Shown: positions 7,090 through 14,249 of the stretch, piece after piece
Layout: every line of letters starts with the position of its first letter
Position numbering within the stretch: the stretch's first letter is position 1
Source: Thiohalospira sp051746205
GTDB lineage: Bacteria; Pseudomonadota; Gammaproteobacteria; Thiohalospirales; Thiohalospiraceae
Length of the DNA: 25,192 nucleotides
Reading direction: 5' to 3'
Assembly: GCA_051746205.1 (NCBI GenBank)
Contig: JBNJEU010000026.1
Coordinates: 1-25,192, forward strand
Translations under genes and position numbers: made by a program
Notes under the pieces: generated by a model
Seen by the model: the letters and a program-made list of their open reading frames with translations, nothing else
What the model was told of the DNA's origin: nothing
The model's database searches: none

Positions 7090-8846
7090 CCCCCGGATGC
7101 GGCGTTCAGCCAGTCGATGAAGTCGTCGATGGGCTGCGGTCGTGCGACGTGATAGCCCTGGACCTGGTGGGACCCCTTGGTGCGCAGCAGGTTCAGCTGT
7201 TCCAGCGTCTCCACCCCCTCGGCCACCACCCGCAGGCCGAGTCCCACTCCGAGATCGATGGCCGCCGCGACGATGCAGGCTCCCGAGATCCCGGCGTCGA
7301 TGTCGTCGATGAAGCTCTTGTCGATCTTCAGCGTGTTCACCGGAAAGTGGCTCAGATAGGCCAGCGACGAGTAGCCGGTGCCGAAATCGTCGATGGCGAG
7401 ATGAACGCCGAGGCCGCGCAGCTCCTCCAGGATCCGGCGCACCTCGTCGACATCGTGCATCAGCATCCCCTCGGTGATCTCCAGCTCCAGCCGTTCCGGC
7501 GACAACCCGTGGCGCTGGAGGGTATCGCGGATCGTGTCGACCAGTCGGGGGTGCTGAAACTGGCGTACCGACAGATTCACCGCGCACTGCAACCGCTGGC
7601 CGGTGCGCGCCTCGATGGCCAGGGTGTCGGCCACGGCGCGATCCAGGATCCACTCCCCCAGCGGCCGGATCAGACCGATGTCCTCGGCCAATGGAATGAA
7701 TTCCGCGGGCGGGATGAACCCGTCCTCGGTGGGCCAGCGCAGCAGCGCCTCGATCCCCTCGACCCGGTTCGCCGCCAGATCCAGCTTCGGCTGGTAGTGG
7801 AGATGGAAATCGCCGTCGGCCATGGCCCGGCGCATGCGCGCCTCCATGCGTACACGCTGGGCGCTGCTCTCGTTCATCTCCTCGGAGAAAAAGAGATAGC
7901 CGCCCCGTCCGGCCCCCTTCTGGCGCGCCAGGGTGGTCTCGACGCACTGCTGCAGGCCGTCGGCGGTCTCGGCATTTTCCGGATAGATGGCGATGCCCAT
8001 GCTGGCCGAGACGTAGACCTCCTCGCCCTCCAGCAGGAAGGGTTCCTCCAGCGCCGCCATCAGGCGGTCGGCCACCACGCCGGCGTCGTCGGGCTTGCGC
8101 AGTTCACCGAGGACGAAGGCGAAGTCGTCGCCACTCATCCGCGAGACCATGTCGGCGTTGCGTTCCAGTCGGTTCTCCTGCTTGGCCATCAGATCGGTTC
8201 GTCGGATGCAGCCCTCGAAGCGCTGCGCGACCTCCTGGAGCAGGCGGTCGCCGGCAGCGAAGCCAAAGGTGTCGTTGATGGCGCGGAAACGGTCCAGGTT
8301 CAGAAGGATCAGGCCGGTGGAGCTGTTGTGCCGGTTGGCGACATTGAATTCGTGGGCCAGCCGATTGCGAAAGAGCAGGCGGTTGGGCAGCTCGGTGAGG
8401 GCGTCGTAGTGGGTCAGTCGCTCCAGCTGCGCCTCGGTCTGACTCTGGTTCGATACATCCTGGAAGATGCCGAGGTAGTGGTGCGGGTGACCACTGGCGT
8501 CGTTGAAACGCTGGATGGACAGATGGACCAGCCAGGAGGCGCCGTCGGCCCCGCGGTCCCAGATCTCGCCGGACCAGCGACCGTCGCGTTCCACTACCCC
8601 CCAGAGCGTCTCGTAGAATGAAGCGTCATGGTGTCCCGATTGCAGCAGGCGCGGTGTCCGGCCGACGAGTTCGGCGGCACTGTAGCCGGTGAGAGCCTCG
8701 TAGGCGGGGTTGGCGTACTGGATGAGGTTGTCGGCGTCGGTGATCACCACGGCCTGGGAGACCCCGGCGAGGGCGTATTGCAGAATGCGAAGCCGCTCTG
8801 CCGTATCCAGTTCCGGCAGGAAACTCTCATTGGGGCTGGCAGGCAT
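7086..8846 (-). CDS. PAS-GGDEF-EAL protein, probable c-di-GMP phosphodiesterase
   Basis: A 586-residue cytoplasmic sensor enzyme. A PAS domain (about 18-135) is followed by GGDEF (about 145-320) and EAL (about 335-580). The PAS resembles LOV sequences but has Pro at the photoactive Cys position (GRTPRLLQ), so flavin photochemistry is unlikely. The GGDEF signature is SGDDF (238-242), atypical, and is preceded by an apparent insertion of about 14 residues that repeats an R-x-x-D-like helix (RRTD, then RNAD). The EAL domain looks fully equipped: EAL at 366-368, VNLS, EITE, DDFGTG, LKID, AEGVE and QGYH. Net phosphodiesterase activity is therefore likely. The ATG at 8846 has AAGGAA about 8 bases upstream. 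It is convergent with siaD, whose product it could counteract. Confidence 0.92.
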   Translation of the reverse strand: MPASPNESFLPELDTAERLRILQYALAGVSQAVVITDADNLIQYANPAYEALTGYSAAELVGRTPRLLQSGHHDASFYETLWGVVERDGRWSGEIWDRGADGASWLVHLSIQRFNDASGHPHHYLGIFQDVSNQSQTEAQLERLTHYDALTELPNRLLFRNRLAHEFNVANRHNSSTGLILLNLDRFRAINDTFGFAAGDRLLQEVAQRFEGCIRRTDLMAKQENRLERNADMVSRMSGDDFAFVLGELRKPDDAGVVADRLMAALEEPFLLEGEEVYVSASMGIAIYPENAETADGLQQCVETTLARQKGAGRGGYLFFSEEMNESSAQRVRMEARMRRAMADGDFHLHYQPKLDLAANRVEGIEALLRWPTEDGFIPPAEFIPLAEDIGLIRPLGEWILDRAVADTLAIEARTGQRLQCAVNLSVRQFQHPRLVDTIRDTLQRHGLSPERLELEITEGMLMHDVDEVRRILEELRGLGVHLAIDDFGTGYSSLAYLSHFPVNTLKIDKSFIDDIDAGISGACIVAAAIDLGVGLGLRVVAEGVETLEQLNLLRTKGSHQVQGYHVARPQPIDDFIDWLNAASGG

Positions 8847-8959
8847 GGGCGATTCCTTACTGAGCGGATTCGGACGGTCCGGCTGACCTTGTTCTTTCCG
8901 TTAATCCTATGCCGCGAGCGGAGCGAAAGACAAGCGTGGAAGCAGTATTTTTTGAGCAC

Positions 8960-9907
8960 CTAGCGCCAGTCAAGGTGCAGGTCGAAGGGGGCGAGCGTTT
9001 CCCGGGTCGGGGCGACACAGGTGTCGATGAAGGCGACCCGCTCGGGGTTGGTCGCCGCGCGCCGCGCCCAATCACGGCCGGGGGTCAGTCCGGCGCGCTC
9101 GTAGAGGGCCGGCTCCGGGAGGTAGAGGGCGCGCACGAACTGGCCGAAGAGGCGGCGGATGGGCACGCCGAGGAGCCGTCGCCGCCAGCGCGGCATGGTG
9201 CCCAGCCTCTTCTGCAGCTGTTCGCGGGCGTGGGCGATGTGGCGAGCCTCGTCTCGCGTGTGGATGCGGGCGATGGCGTGCGCGACCGGATCCACCTCGC
9301 GACGGCGGTGGTGGACGACGCGGTTGAGACGGTCCGGAACCTGCTCGCCGATGAACACCGCCAGCCAGAAGGCCGTCGACTCGAATGGCGCTCTGCGCCC
9401 CACCAGGTTCGCCAGCCGCAGCCCGGGAAAGGCCGTGGGCACCCGTCTCATGCCGGTGCGCCGGTAGAACTCCATGAACATCAGGCTGTGGCCGGCCTCT
9501 TCACGAAGTTCGTGGAGGTGGTAGCGCAGGGCGCCGTCGTCGTCGGCGGTCTGCACCGAATCGGCGATGCGCGCCATGAAGATCGCCTCCAGCCAGATCC
9601 CGGCCTCCACCGCGTTGAGATACTCCAGCTGGGAGAGGTGGCGGCGCTGCGCCTCCGGGAGTCGATGATAGATGTCCAGGCCGTGGAGAGAGACGGCACT
9701 CTCCGGCAGCCAGAAGTTCTCTGTGCTCAACTCGGGCCACGGGATCCGGTCCAGCGGATCGGTATACGGCGCGCTGCTCATACTGAGACGATCGGAGAGC
9801 GCAGCCGGTGCCTCCGCCGCCGGTGTGGTGACGGAAGCGGCGGTAGCCGGCGCGCGCGTCGGCACACGCGGCGCGGATGGCTGCGAAAGGTTCGCGCTCT
9901 GGCTCAC
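8960..9907 (-). CDS. AurF-like ferritin-fold diiron oxygenase
   Basis: About 315 residues of the AurF (p-aminobenzoate N-oxygenase) superfamily, non-haem diiron enzymes that oxidise amines or other small substrates using O2. Metal-ligand-like motifs are visible: a Glu-rich helix (NAVEAGIWLE, about 98-107), HELREEAGH (132-140) and DEARHIAHAREQ (219-230), each with an E-x-x-H-type spacing. The substrate cannot be read from sequence. The GTG start at 9907 adds a low-complexity Ala/Pro/Ser/Thr leader and has no clear Shine-Dalgarno. An ATG at 9781 (273 residues, just before the conserved part) is a reasonable alternative, so the start is uncertain. No partner biosynthetic genes are adjacent; it follows a 113-base gap after the PAS-GGDEF-EAL gene start. 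Confidence 0.8.
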   Translation of the reverse strand: MSQSANLSQPSAPRVPTRAPATAASVTTPAAEAPAALSDRLSMSSAPYTDPLDRIPWPELSTENFWLPESAVSLHGLDIYHRLPEAQRRHLSQLEYLNAVEAGIWLEAIFMARIADSVQTADDDGALRYHLHELREEAGHSLMFMEFYRRTGMRRVPTAFPGLRLANLVGRRAPFESTAFWLAVFIGEQVPDRLNRVVHHRRREVDPVAHAIARIHTRDEARHIAHAREQLQKRLGTMPRWRRRLLGVPIRRLFGQFVRALYLPEPALYERAGLTPGRDWARRAATNPERVAFIDTCVAPTRETLAPFDLHLDWR

Positions 9908-9944
9908 GGGCGGGTCTCTGGCCGGGATCTGCGTCGGGGCGTCA

Positions 9945-9973
9945 TTGCACGCCGTTCAAGGGTCGTTTATCCT
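9945..9973 (+). promoter_or_regulatory. Predicted promoter of tRNA-Ser
   Basis: TTGCAC (9945-9950) and TATCCT (9968-9973) are spaced by 17 bases, about 60 bases before the tRNA. The -35 hexamer is the same as the one proposed for the tRNA-Arg(TCG) gene. Prediction from pattern only. Confidence 0.38.
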
Positions 9974-10032
9974 ACCCGCTTGTCTGGCACCGGTCGAGTG
10001 GTGGACCCGCCACCGAGTGGTGCCCGGCATCT

Positions 10033-10120
10033 GGAGAGGTGGCCGAGTGGTCGAAGGCGCACGCCTGGAAAGTGTGTATACCTCACGGTATCGAGGGTTC
10101 GAATCCCTCCCTCTCCGCCA
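10033..10120 (+). tRNA. tRNA-Ser (anticodon GGA)
   Basis: An 88-base class II tRNA. The 5' GGAGAGG pairs with CCTCTCC, followed by discriminator G and an encoded CCA. It has a D arm (GGCCGAGTGG), a long variable arm typical of Ser, a T loop TTCGAAT, and an anticodon loop CTGGAAA giving GGA, which reads UCC/UCU. Confidence 0.95.
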
Positions 10121-10274
10121 AATCATATCCCTGAAAATCCCCTCATGTCAGCAACTTGATTCGATTCCATCGAAGCGCTCCGGGCGTGAAGGGGCATTTG
10201 TTTGTGGGAAAGAAAGTTGCATTGCGCGGTGCATGCCCTGTTGCCGGTTCCCGTCGACTTTCCGCTTCCACCGT

Positions 10275-10307
10275 CCCCTGAGGGGGATCACCGAGGTTCG
10301 CTCGGTG
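10275..10307. other. Two adjacent short hairpins in a gene-poor stretch
   Basis: The region from the tRNA-Ser end to 10549 has no convincing gene. It holds a CCCCT-G-AGGGG palindrome (10275-10285) and a seven-base stem CACCGAG/CTCGGTG with loop GTTCG (10289-10307). There is no T-run after them, so a rho-independent terminator is doubtful. They could be part of an untranslated RNA. The area near 10185-10225 is noticeably less GC-rich than its surroundings. Confidence 0.3.
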
Positions 10308-10429
10308 GTTCGAATCGCCCTGCCTGAATCGGATCCGCTCGACGGATCGCACTCGCAAGATGGTCCCTCTGCTAGAATCGGGTGCATGGACAAAACCGGG
10401 AGCGCATCGCTCGCCGCGCGGAGGGCCGC

Positions 10430-10519
10430 GTGGATCACCGGGTGATCGAACAGAAACCGGAAACCCGGTGCTACAGCGTCGAGCGGGTGGCCCGCGAGGT
10501 GCTGGCAGGGCGGGTCTGA
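10430..10519 (+). CDS. Possible mini-ORF (29 residues), doubtful
   Basis: A GTG at 10430 is preceded by GGAGGG at 10420-10425 and opens a 29-codon frame ending 30 bases before the next gene. An in-frame GTG at 10382 would give 45 residues. The peptide is charged (rich in Arg, Glu, Val), with no motif I recognise. It might be a leader peptide for the downstream gene or a chance frame. Confidence 0.2.
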   Translation: MDHRVIEQKPETRCYSVERVAREVLAGRV

Positions 10520-10549
10520 CGGGTGACGCCACGGACAAACGGAGGGTCC

Positions 10550-11788
10550 ATGTTCAACATCGGCAGGAAAGACGAACACGGTCGGCAGAAGTGGATCCAG
10601 CACAGCGGTCGCCATCTGCGGGTGAGCCGCACCGGCGGTGTCGCCCTGCGCGCCCGGACCCGGGCGGCCGGTATCAATCTCACCGCCAACACCGCACGCG
10701 GGGTGCGGCTCTCCACCTCCGCCGGCCCCGGCACCCAGGTGGCGGTGCAGAACGGTCGTTTCATTCTGCGTGGGCGTTACAAGGCCGGCCCGCTGCGGCT
10801 GAATCTCTCCAAATCCGGGCTTTCACTGTCGGGGCGCAACAATCTCGGTGCCTTCAACATCACCAACCCCAACCGCTCGTCGGCGAAGATCGCCGGGATC
10901 CAGATGCGGGGGCGCAAGGCCGCGCAGCTCCAGGGGGTCTACATGGCCCTGGTCGCCATCGGCGAGGGGATGAAGCTGCTCGCGGTGGCGGCCGTGGGAC
11001 TGATCCGCTTTCTGATCGGGGCGATCGACGGACTGCTGCGGCTGCTGCTCGCCATCCCGAGCATGGTGGCCAGCAGCCGGCGCGCCCTGCGCAACGGCTA
11101 CATCCGCTGGCGTCGACACCGTCTGGCCCCGACGCTCCGGGCGCTGCCGGGCGAGGCCGAGGGGGCGCTGGCCGCCCTCTGGGCCGTTCACCTCGGCTGG
11201 GGGCGTGGCTACACGGCCGAAGGGCTGGCCAGGATCCTGGGCGAGAAGGCGCCGCCGACCCTGGCCGCCGTGGCGCCCTGGCTGGATGGGGAGCTGGCGG
11301 ATGCGCTGGAGGGTGAGCACGATCTCGACGCGGTGATGGCCCATCTGGCCGAGGTGCTGCGCCGCGAATACGCCAGCGACGCGTTGCCGGAGCTGTTGCT
11401 GGCGATGGACGAGGCCGGTCTGGTCCTGGGGCGGCGGACCCGGCGACAGGATCGGCTGCTGGAGGTCTTTGCCGACTTCGCCGGCCTGCGCATGGAGGCG
11501 ACGGAGGAGGAAGCCGAGGCGGGATCCGGGGAGAAGACCCCGGAGGCCGGCGGGGCGGAGCGGGTCGCCGCCGTACAGGCCACACCGCCCGTCGCCGCGC
11601 CAGACGCCCCCGACATCAACAGCGCCGACGCCGAGAGCCTGGCGACCCTGCCCGGCATTGGGCCCGCCCGGGCTCGCGACATCATCGCCCACCGGCCCTT
11701 CGGCGATCTCGACGCATTGCAGGCCGTCAGCGGGATCGGACCGGCCACGGTGGCGCGGCTGCGCGAGGCCGGAGTGCGCTGCGAGTGA
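10550..11788 (+). CDS. Membrane protein with DUF4236-like N terminus and C-terminal helix-hairpin-helix
   Basis: A 412-residue protein of unknown function with an unusual architecture. The first ~110 residues are rich in short Gly/Ser/Thr beta-strand repeats, including LRLNLSKSGLSLSG, which resembles DUF4236. A hydrophobic stretch (about 125-180) suggests one or two membrane helices. A charged Ala/Leu-rich helical region (about 185-325) follows, then an acidic/Pro-Ala linker, and finally a ComEA-like double helix-hairpin-helix (about 354-411) with TLPGIGPARARDII and VSGIGPATVARL motifs, which usually bind DNA non-specifically. I chose the ATG at 10550, with GGAGG 4 bases upstream; a GTG at 10523 would add 9 residues. 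Single gene; a promoter is not obvious. The domain names are from pattern recall, not a search. Confidence 0.8.
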   Translation: MFNIGRKDEHGRQKWIQHSGRHLRVSRTGGVALRARTRAAGINLTANTARGVRLSTSAGPGTQVAVQNGRFILRGRYKAGPLRLNLSKSGLSLSGRNNLGAFNITNPNRSSAKIAGIQMRGRKAAQLQGVYMALVAIGEGMKLLAVAAVGLIRFLIGAIDGLLRLLLAIPSMVASSRRALRNGYIRWRRHRLAPTLRALPGEAEGALAALWAVHLGWGRGYTAEGLARILGEKAPPTLAAVAPWLDGELADALEGEHDLDAVMAHLAEVLRREYASDALPELLLAMDEAGLVLGRRTRRQDRLLEVFADFAGLRMEATEEEAEAGSGEKTPEAGGAERVAAVQATPPVAAPDAPDINSADAESLATLPGIGPARARDIIAHRPFGDLDALQAVSGIGPATVARLREAGVRCE

Positions 11789-11861
11789 TTCGGGTCGAGA
11801 AGGCCTGGTCTTCCGTCGGGGGAATCTTCCGCAGCAGGTCGCCTTCGCGGATTGACCTCGG

Positions 11862-11890
11862 TTGACAGGCCGGCTCCCTGCCACTATTCA
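11862..11890 (+). promoter_or_regulatory. Predicted sigma70 promoter of the lipoprotein/M48/adenylate cyclase operon
   Basis: A perfect TTGACA (11862-11867) stands 17 bases from TATTCA (11885-11890). It would give a leader of about 110 bases before the lipoprotein ATG at 12010. This is the strongest -35 hexamer I saw in the window. Confidence 0.5.
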
Positions 11891-12009
11891 GGGTGGATGA
11901 GTGGTTCATGCGGGTCTGTTCCGGGGTCTCCCCATGCTGCATTGATTCCACTCCGGTTCTTCTTTTCTTGGATACCCGTTCCAGACGGGGCTCATCAGAG
12001 GGCAGGCTT

Positions 12010-12786
12010 ATGTTCTTTCGTTTCCGTTTGCGCACCCTTGTTGCCGCGACAGTGCTGCCACTGCTGGCCGGCTGTGGCACCATCGAGGGTCTGGACCGCG
12101 TGGTGGATTCCGCCACCGGGGCCGCCGTCGACCGGATGGCTCCCGAGTCCATGAGCGGCGGCGCGCCCCCGCCCGAAGCCATGCACGGGTACACCATGGG
12201 GCTGTTCCAGGCCGTGTTTTATCAAGGTGGCTACGATGTGGTGCGGGAATCCTTTGAACCGGGGGAGTACGTGCAGTGGGAGGCCAGCGGGATCGAACGG
12301 GGGAACTCGTTCGAAAAGGCCCTCCTCAAGCGACAGGATGACGGTTCTGAATGGTGGCGGGTCACGACCCGTTCCGAGGATGGCACCCTGACCATCGAGG
12401 CCCTGTTCGCTCCGCCCGATGACGAGGGCGACCGCCGGGTGCGCCGCATGCGGGTCCAGTACCCCGGAGAAGAGCCGCAGGAAGTGCCGGTTTCCGAGCA
12501 GGACTCGGACAAGTGGGTTCTGCATGCCCGGAAGACCCTGACCGAGGAGAGCTACCAGGGTCTGAAGGTCGGGGTCGAGGCGATCCGGGTGCCCGCCGGA
12601 AGCTTCACGACAGACCACTTGCGCACCGGCCATCCCGGCCGGGCCGGCACGGTGCAGTGGTGGATCAGCGAAGAGGTCCCCGGCGGCATCGTCCGATACA
12701 AGTGGGAACATGAGGACAACCATCGTACACTGAGTCTCGAGGAGTTCGGCTCGGATGCCGGCGGCTCGCGCCTGGGCGCCTTCTAG
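12010..12786 (+). CDS. Outer-membrane or periplasmic lipoprotein of unknown function
   Basis: A 258-residue predicted lipoprotein. The signal peptide MFFRFRLRTLVAATVLPLLAGC ends in a lipobox LAGC with acylation at Cys22. The mature part looks like a soluble beta-rich domain (about 60-240) with repeated WW/W-x-W positions; I do not recognise its family. The ATG at 12010 is preferred because it starts a perfect signal peptide and has GGGCAGG upstream; an upstream in-frame start at 11893 would bury the signal. It is first in a probable four-gene transcript with the SH3 protein, the M48 protease and the CHASE2 cyclase; the gap to the next start is 60 bases. Confidence 0.82.
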   Translation: MFFRFRLRTLVAATVLPLLAGCGTIEGLDRVVDSATGAAVDRMAPESMSGGAPPPEAMHGYTMGLFQAVFYQGGYDVVRESFEPGEYVQWEASGIERGNSFEKALLKRQDDGSEWWRVTTRSEDGTLTIEALFAPPDDEGDRRVRRMRVQYPGEEPQEVPVSEQDSDKWVLHARKTLTEESYQGLKVGVEAIRVPAGSFTTDHLRTGHPGRAGTVQWWISEEVPGGIVRYKWEHEDNHRTLSLEEFGSDAGGSRLGAF

Positions 12787-12846
12787 CGTGGCGTCGGGTC
12801 AGTCGGGCCGGGCTCGTCCGGAACAGCCCGTGAGGGGGAACAGTGC

Positions 12847-13332
12847 ATGAGTCCACGTCGGGTTGTCGCAACGGTCCTGCTGGCCCTGTTACCGGTCGTG
12901 ACAGCCGGAGCGGAGGAGTATCGCAGTGTCGAGGTCGGTGAGACGGCCCTGCGCGAGGAGCCCTCGTATCTCGGCAAGCCGGTGGTGATGCTCGAGTACG
13001 GTGCGCGCATCGAGGTCCTCGCCACCGAGGAGGGCTGGGTCCGGGGGCGCGTGGAAGACGATGGCCGCGAGGGCTGGGTCGGTTCTTCGGCCCTGACCGC
13101 CGACCGCATCATCCTCGAGCCCGACGAGGAGGACGCCGCCCGCGCCGCCGATGATACCGAGGTCGCCCTGGCCGGTCGCGGTTTCAATGCGGAAGTCGAG
13201 GCCCGGTATCGCCGGGAACACGGGCTCGATTTCGAAGCGATCGACCGGATCGAGGCACGCGAAGTGCCCACCGCCGAACTGGCCGATTTCATCACCTCGG
13301 CCGATCTGAATCATCCGGACGGGGATGAATGA
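12847..13332 (+). CDS. Secreted SH3b-like domain protein
   Basis: A 161-residue exported protein: a signal peptide (about 1-22, cleavage near TAGA-EE), then a bacterial SH3-like domain (about 24-88; ALREEPSYLGKPVVML, then GWVRGRVEDDGREGWV), the type that binds peptides or cell wall. The C-terminal half is acidic and helical, with no known motif. GAGGGGG lies 8-14 bases upstream of the ATG. The stop overlaps the M48 gene start (ATGA), so the two are translationally coupled. This fits a periplasmic partner or regulator of the protease, which is inference. Confidence 0.85.
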   Translation: MSPRRVVATVLLALLPVVTAGAEEYRSVEVGETALREEPSYLGKPVVMLEYGARIEVLATEEGWVRGRVEDDGREGWVGSSALTADRIILEPDEEDAARAADDTEVALAGRGFNAEVEARYRREHGLDFEAIDRIEAREVPTAELADFITSADLNHPDGDE

Positions 13333-14249
13333 TGGCCCGCTTCCCCGGAATCATCGTGACCCTGATCCCGGCCCTCGTCGGCCTCGCCGGATGCGGCACC
13401 CTCGGGGACCTCGCCGAAGTGGGCACCGATGTGGCAGCCGGGTCCGGCGTCATCAGCGAGACCCAGGCCGATTCACTGCGGCAGAGCACAGAGGCGGTGG
13501 CGCGTAGCGCCGAGGACATCACCCCGGAACAGGAGTACTACATCGGACGCTCGGTGGGGGCGCGCATCCTCGATCGCTATCCGCCGCATGAAGACGAGGT
13601 GGCCAACCGCTACCTGAACAGGCTGGGGCAGGCTCTGGCCCTCTATTCGGAGCGTCCGGAGCCGTTCGGCGGTTATCGCTTCCAGATCCTCGAGACGGAG
13701 GAGATCAATGCCCTGGCGACCCCCAGCGGCCTGGTCTTCGTCTCGCGCGGCCTGCTCGATCTGGCGGACAGCGAGGACGGCGTGGCCGCCATCCTGGCCC
13801 ATGAAATCGCCCACATCGAGCATCTGCACGGATTGAAAGCGATCAAGACCTCGCGGATCACCGCCGCACTGACCAGTGTCGCCATCACCGGGACCCAGTT
13901 CGCCGGCAACGACGATCTCGCCGAGCTGACCGCCACCTTCGAGGACTCCATCGACGACATCACCCAGACCCTGGTCAACTCCGGCTACTCCCGGGGGGCC
14001 GAGAGTGAGGCGGATCGGGGTGCGGTGCGCATCCTGCGACGTGCCGGATACGACCCCGCCGCCCTGAGCGCCGTCCTCGAGGCCATGGATGAACGGCTGG
14101 AGCCCGATGGCGCCGGCTTCGCCCGGACCCATCCCGAGCCGGCGGATCGCATTGCGGACGTGCGCGAGGCCATCGCCGGCCATGATCATGCCCCGCGCGC
14201 ACGGGAGGTCCGGGAACGGCGCTACCAGGCGGCCCTCGGAAGCCTGTAG
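13329..14249 (+). CDS. M48-family zinc metalloprotease lipoprotein
   Basis: A 306-residue periplasmic protease anchored as a lipoprotein: the signal peptide ends in LAGC (about Cys22). The M48 catalytic core is intact: HEIAH at 158-162 gives two zinc-ligand histidines and the catalytic Glu159, and ESEAD at 225-229 gives the third ligand Glu225. The family includes BepA/LoiP-type proteases acting in outer-membrane quality control, but the TPR tail of BepA is absent, so it is closer to the short LoiP/YcaL type. The ATG at 13329 overlaps the SH3 gene stop; an ATG at 13332 is equally possible. The next gene starts directly after its stop. Confidence 0.92.
   Translation: MMARFPGIIVTLIPALVGLAGCGTLGDLAEVGTDVAAGSGVISETQADSLRQSTEAVARSAEDITPEQEYYIGRSVGARILDRYPPHEDEVANRYLNRLGQALALYSERPEPFGGYRFQILETEEINALATPSGLVFVSRGLLDLADSEDGVAAILAHEIAHIEHLHGLKAIKTSRITAALTSVAITGTQFAGNDDLAELTATFEDSIDDITQTLVNSGYSRGAESEADRGAVRILRRAGYDPAALSAVLEAMDERLEPDGAGFARTHPEPADRIADVREAIAGHDHAPRAREVRERRYQAALGSL

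Noticed and set aside
7149..8621. Plus-strand frame of 490 codons opposite the PAS-GGDEF-EAL gene
   Set aside because: Antisense shadow of a gene with clear PAS, GGDEF and EAL motifs; the protein has no domain.
10305..10325. Remnant tRNA T arm (GGTTCGAATC)
   Set aside because: Only a weak four-base stem with a wobble pair could form and no acceptor or CCA follows; chance resemblance is more likely.
10148..10615. Minus-strand frame of 155 codons between tRNA-Ser and the HhH gene
   Set aside because: It overlaps the start of a well-supported gene, has no recognisable domain and no Shine-Dalgarno; its composition is that of a random GC-rich frame.
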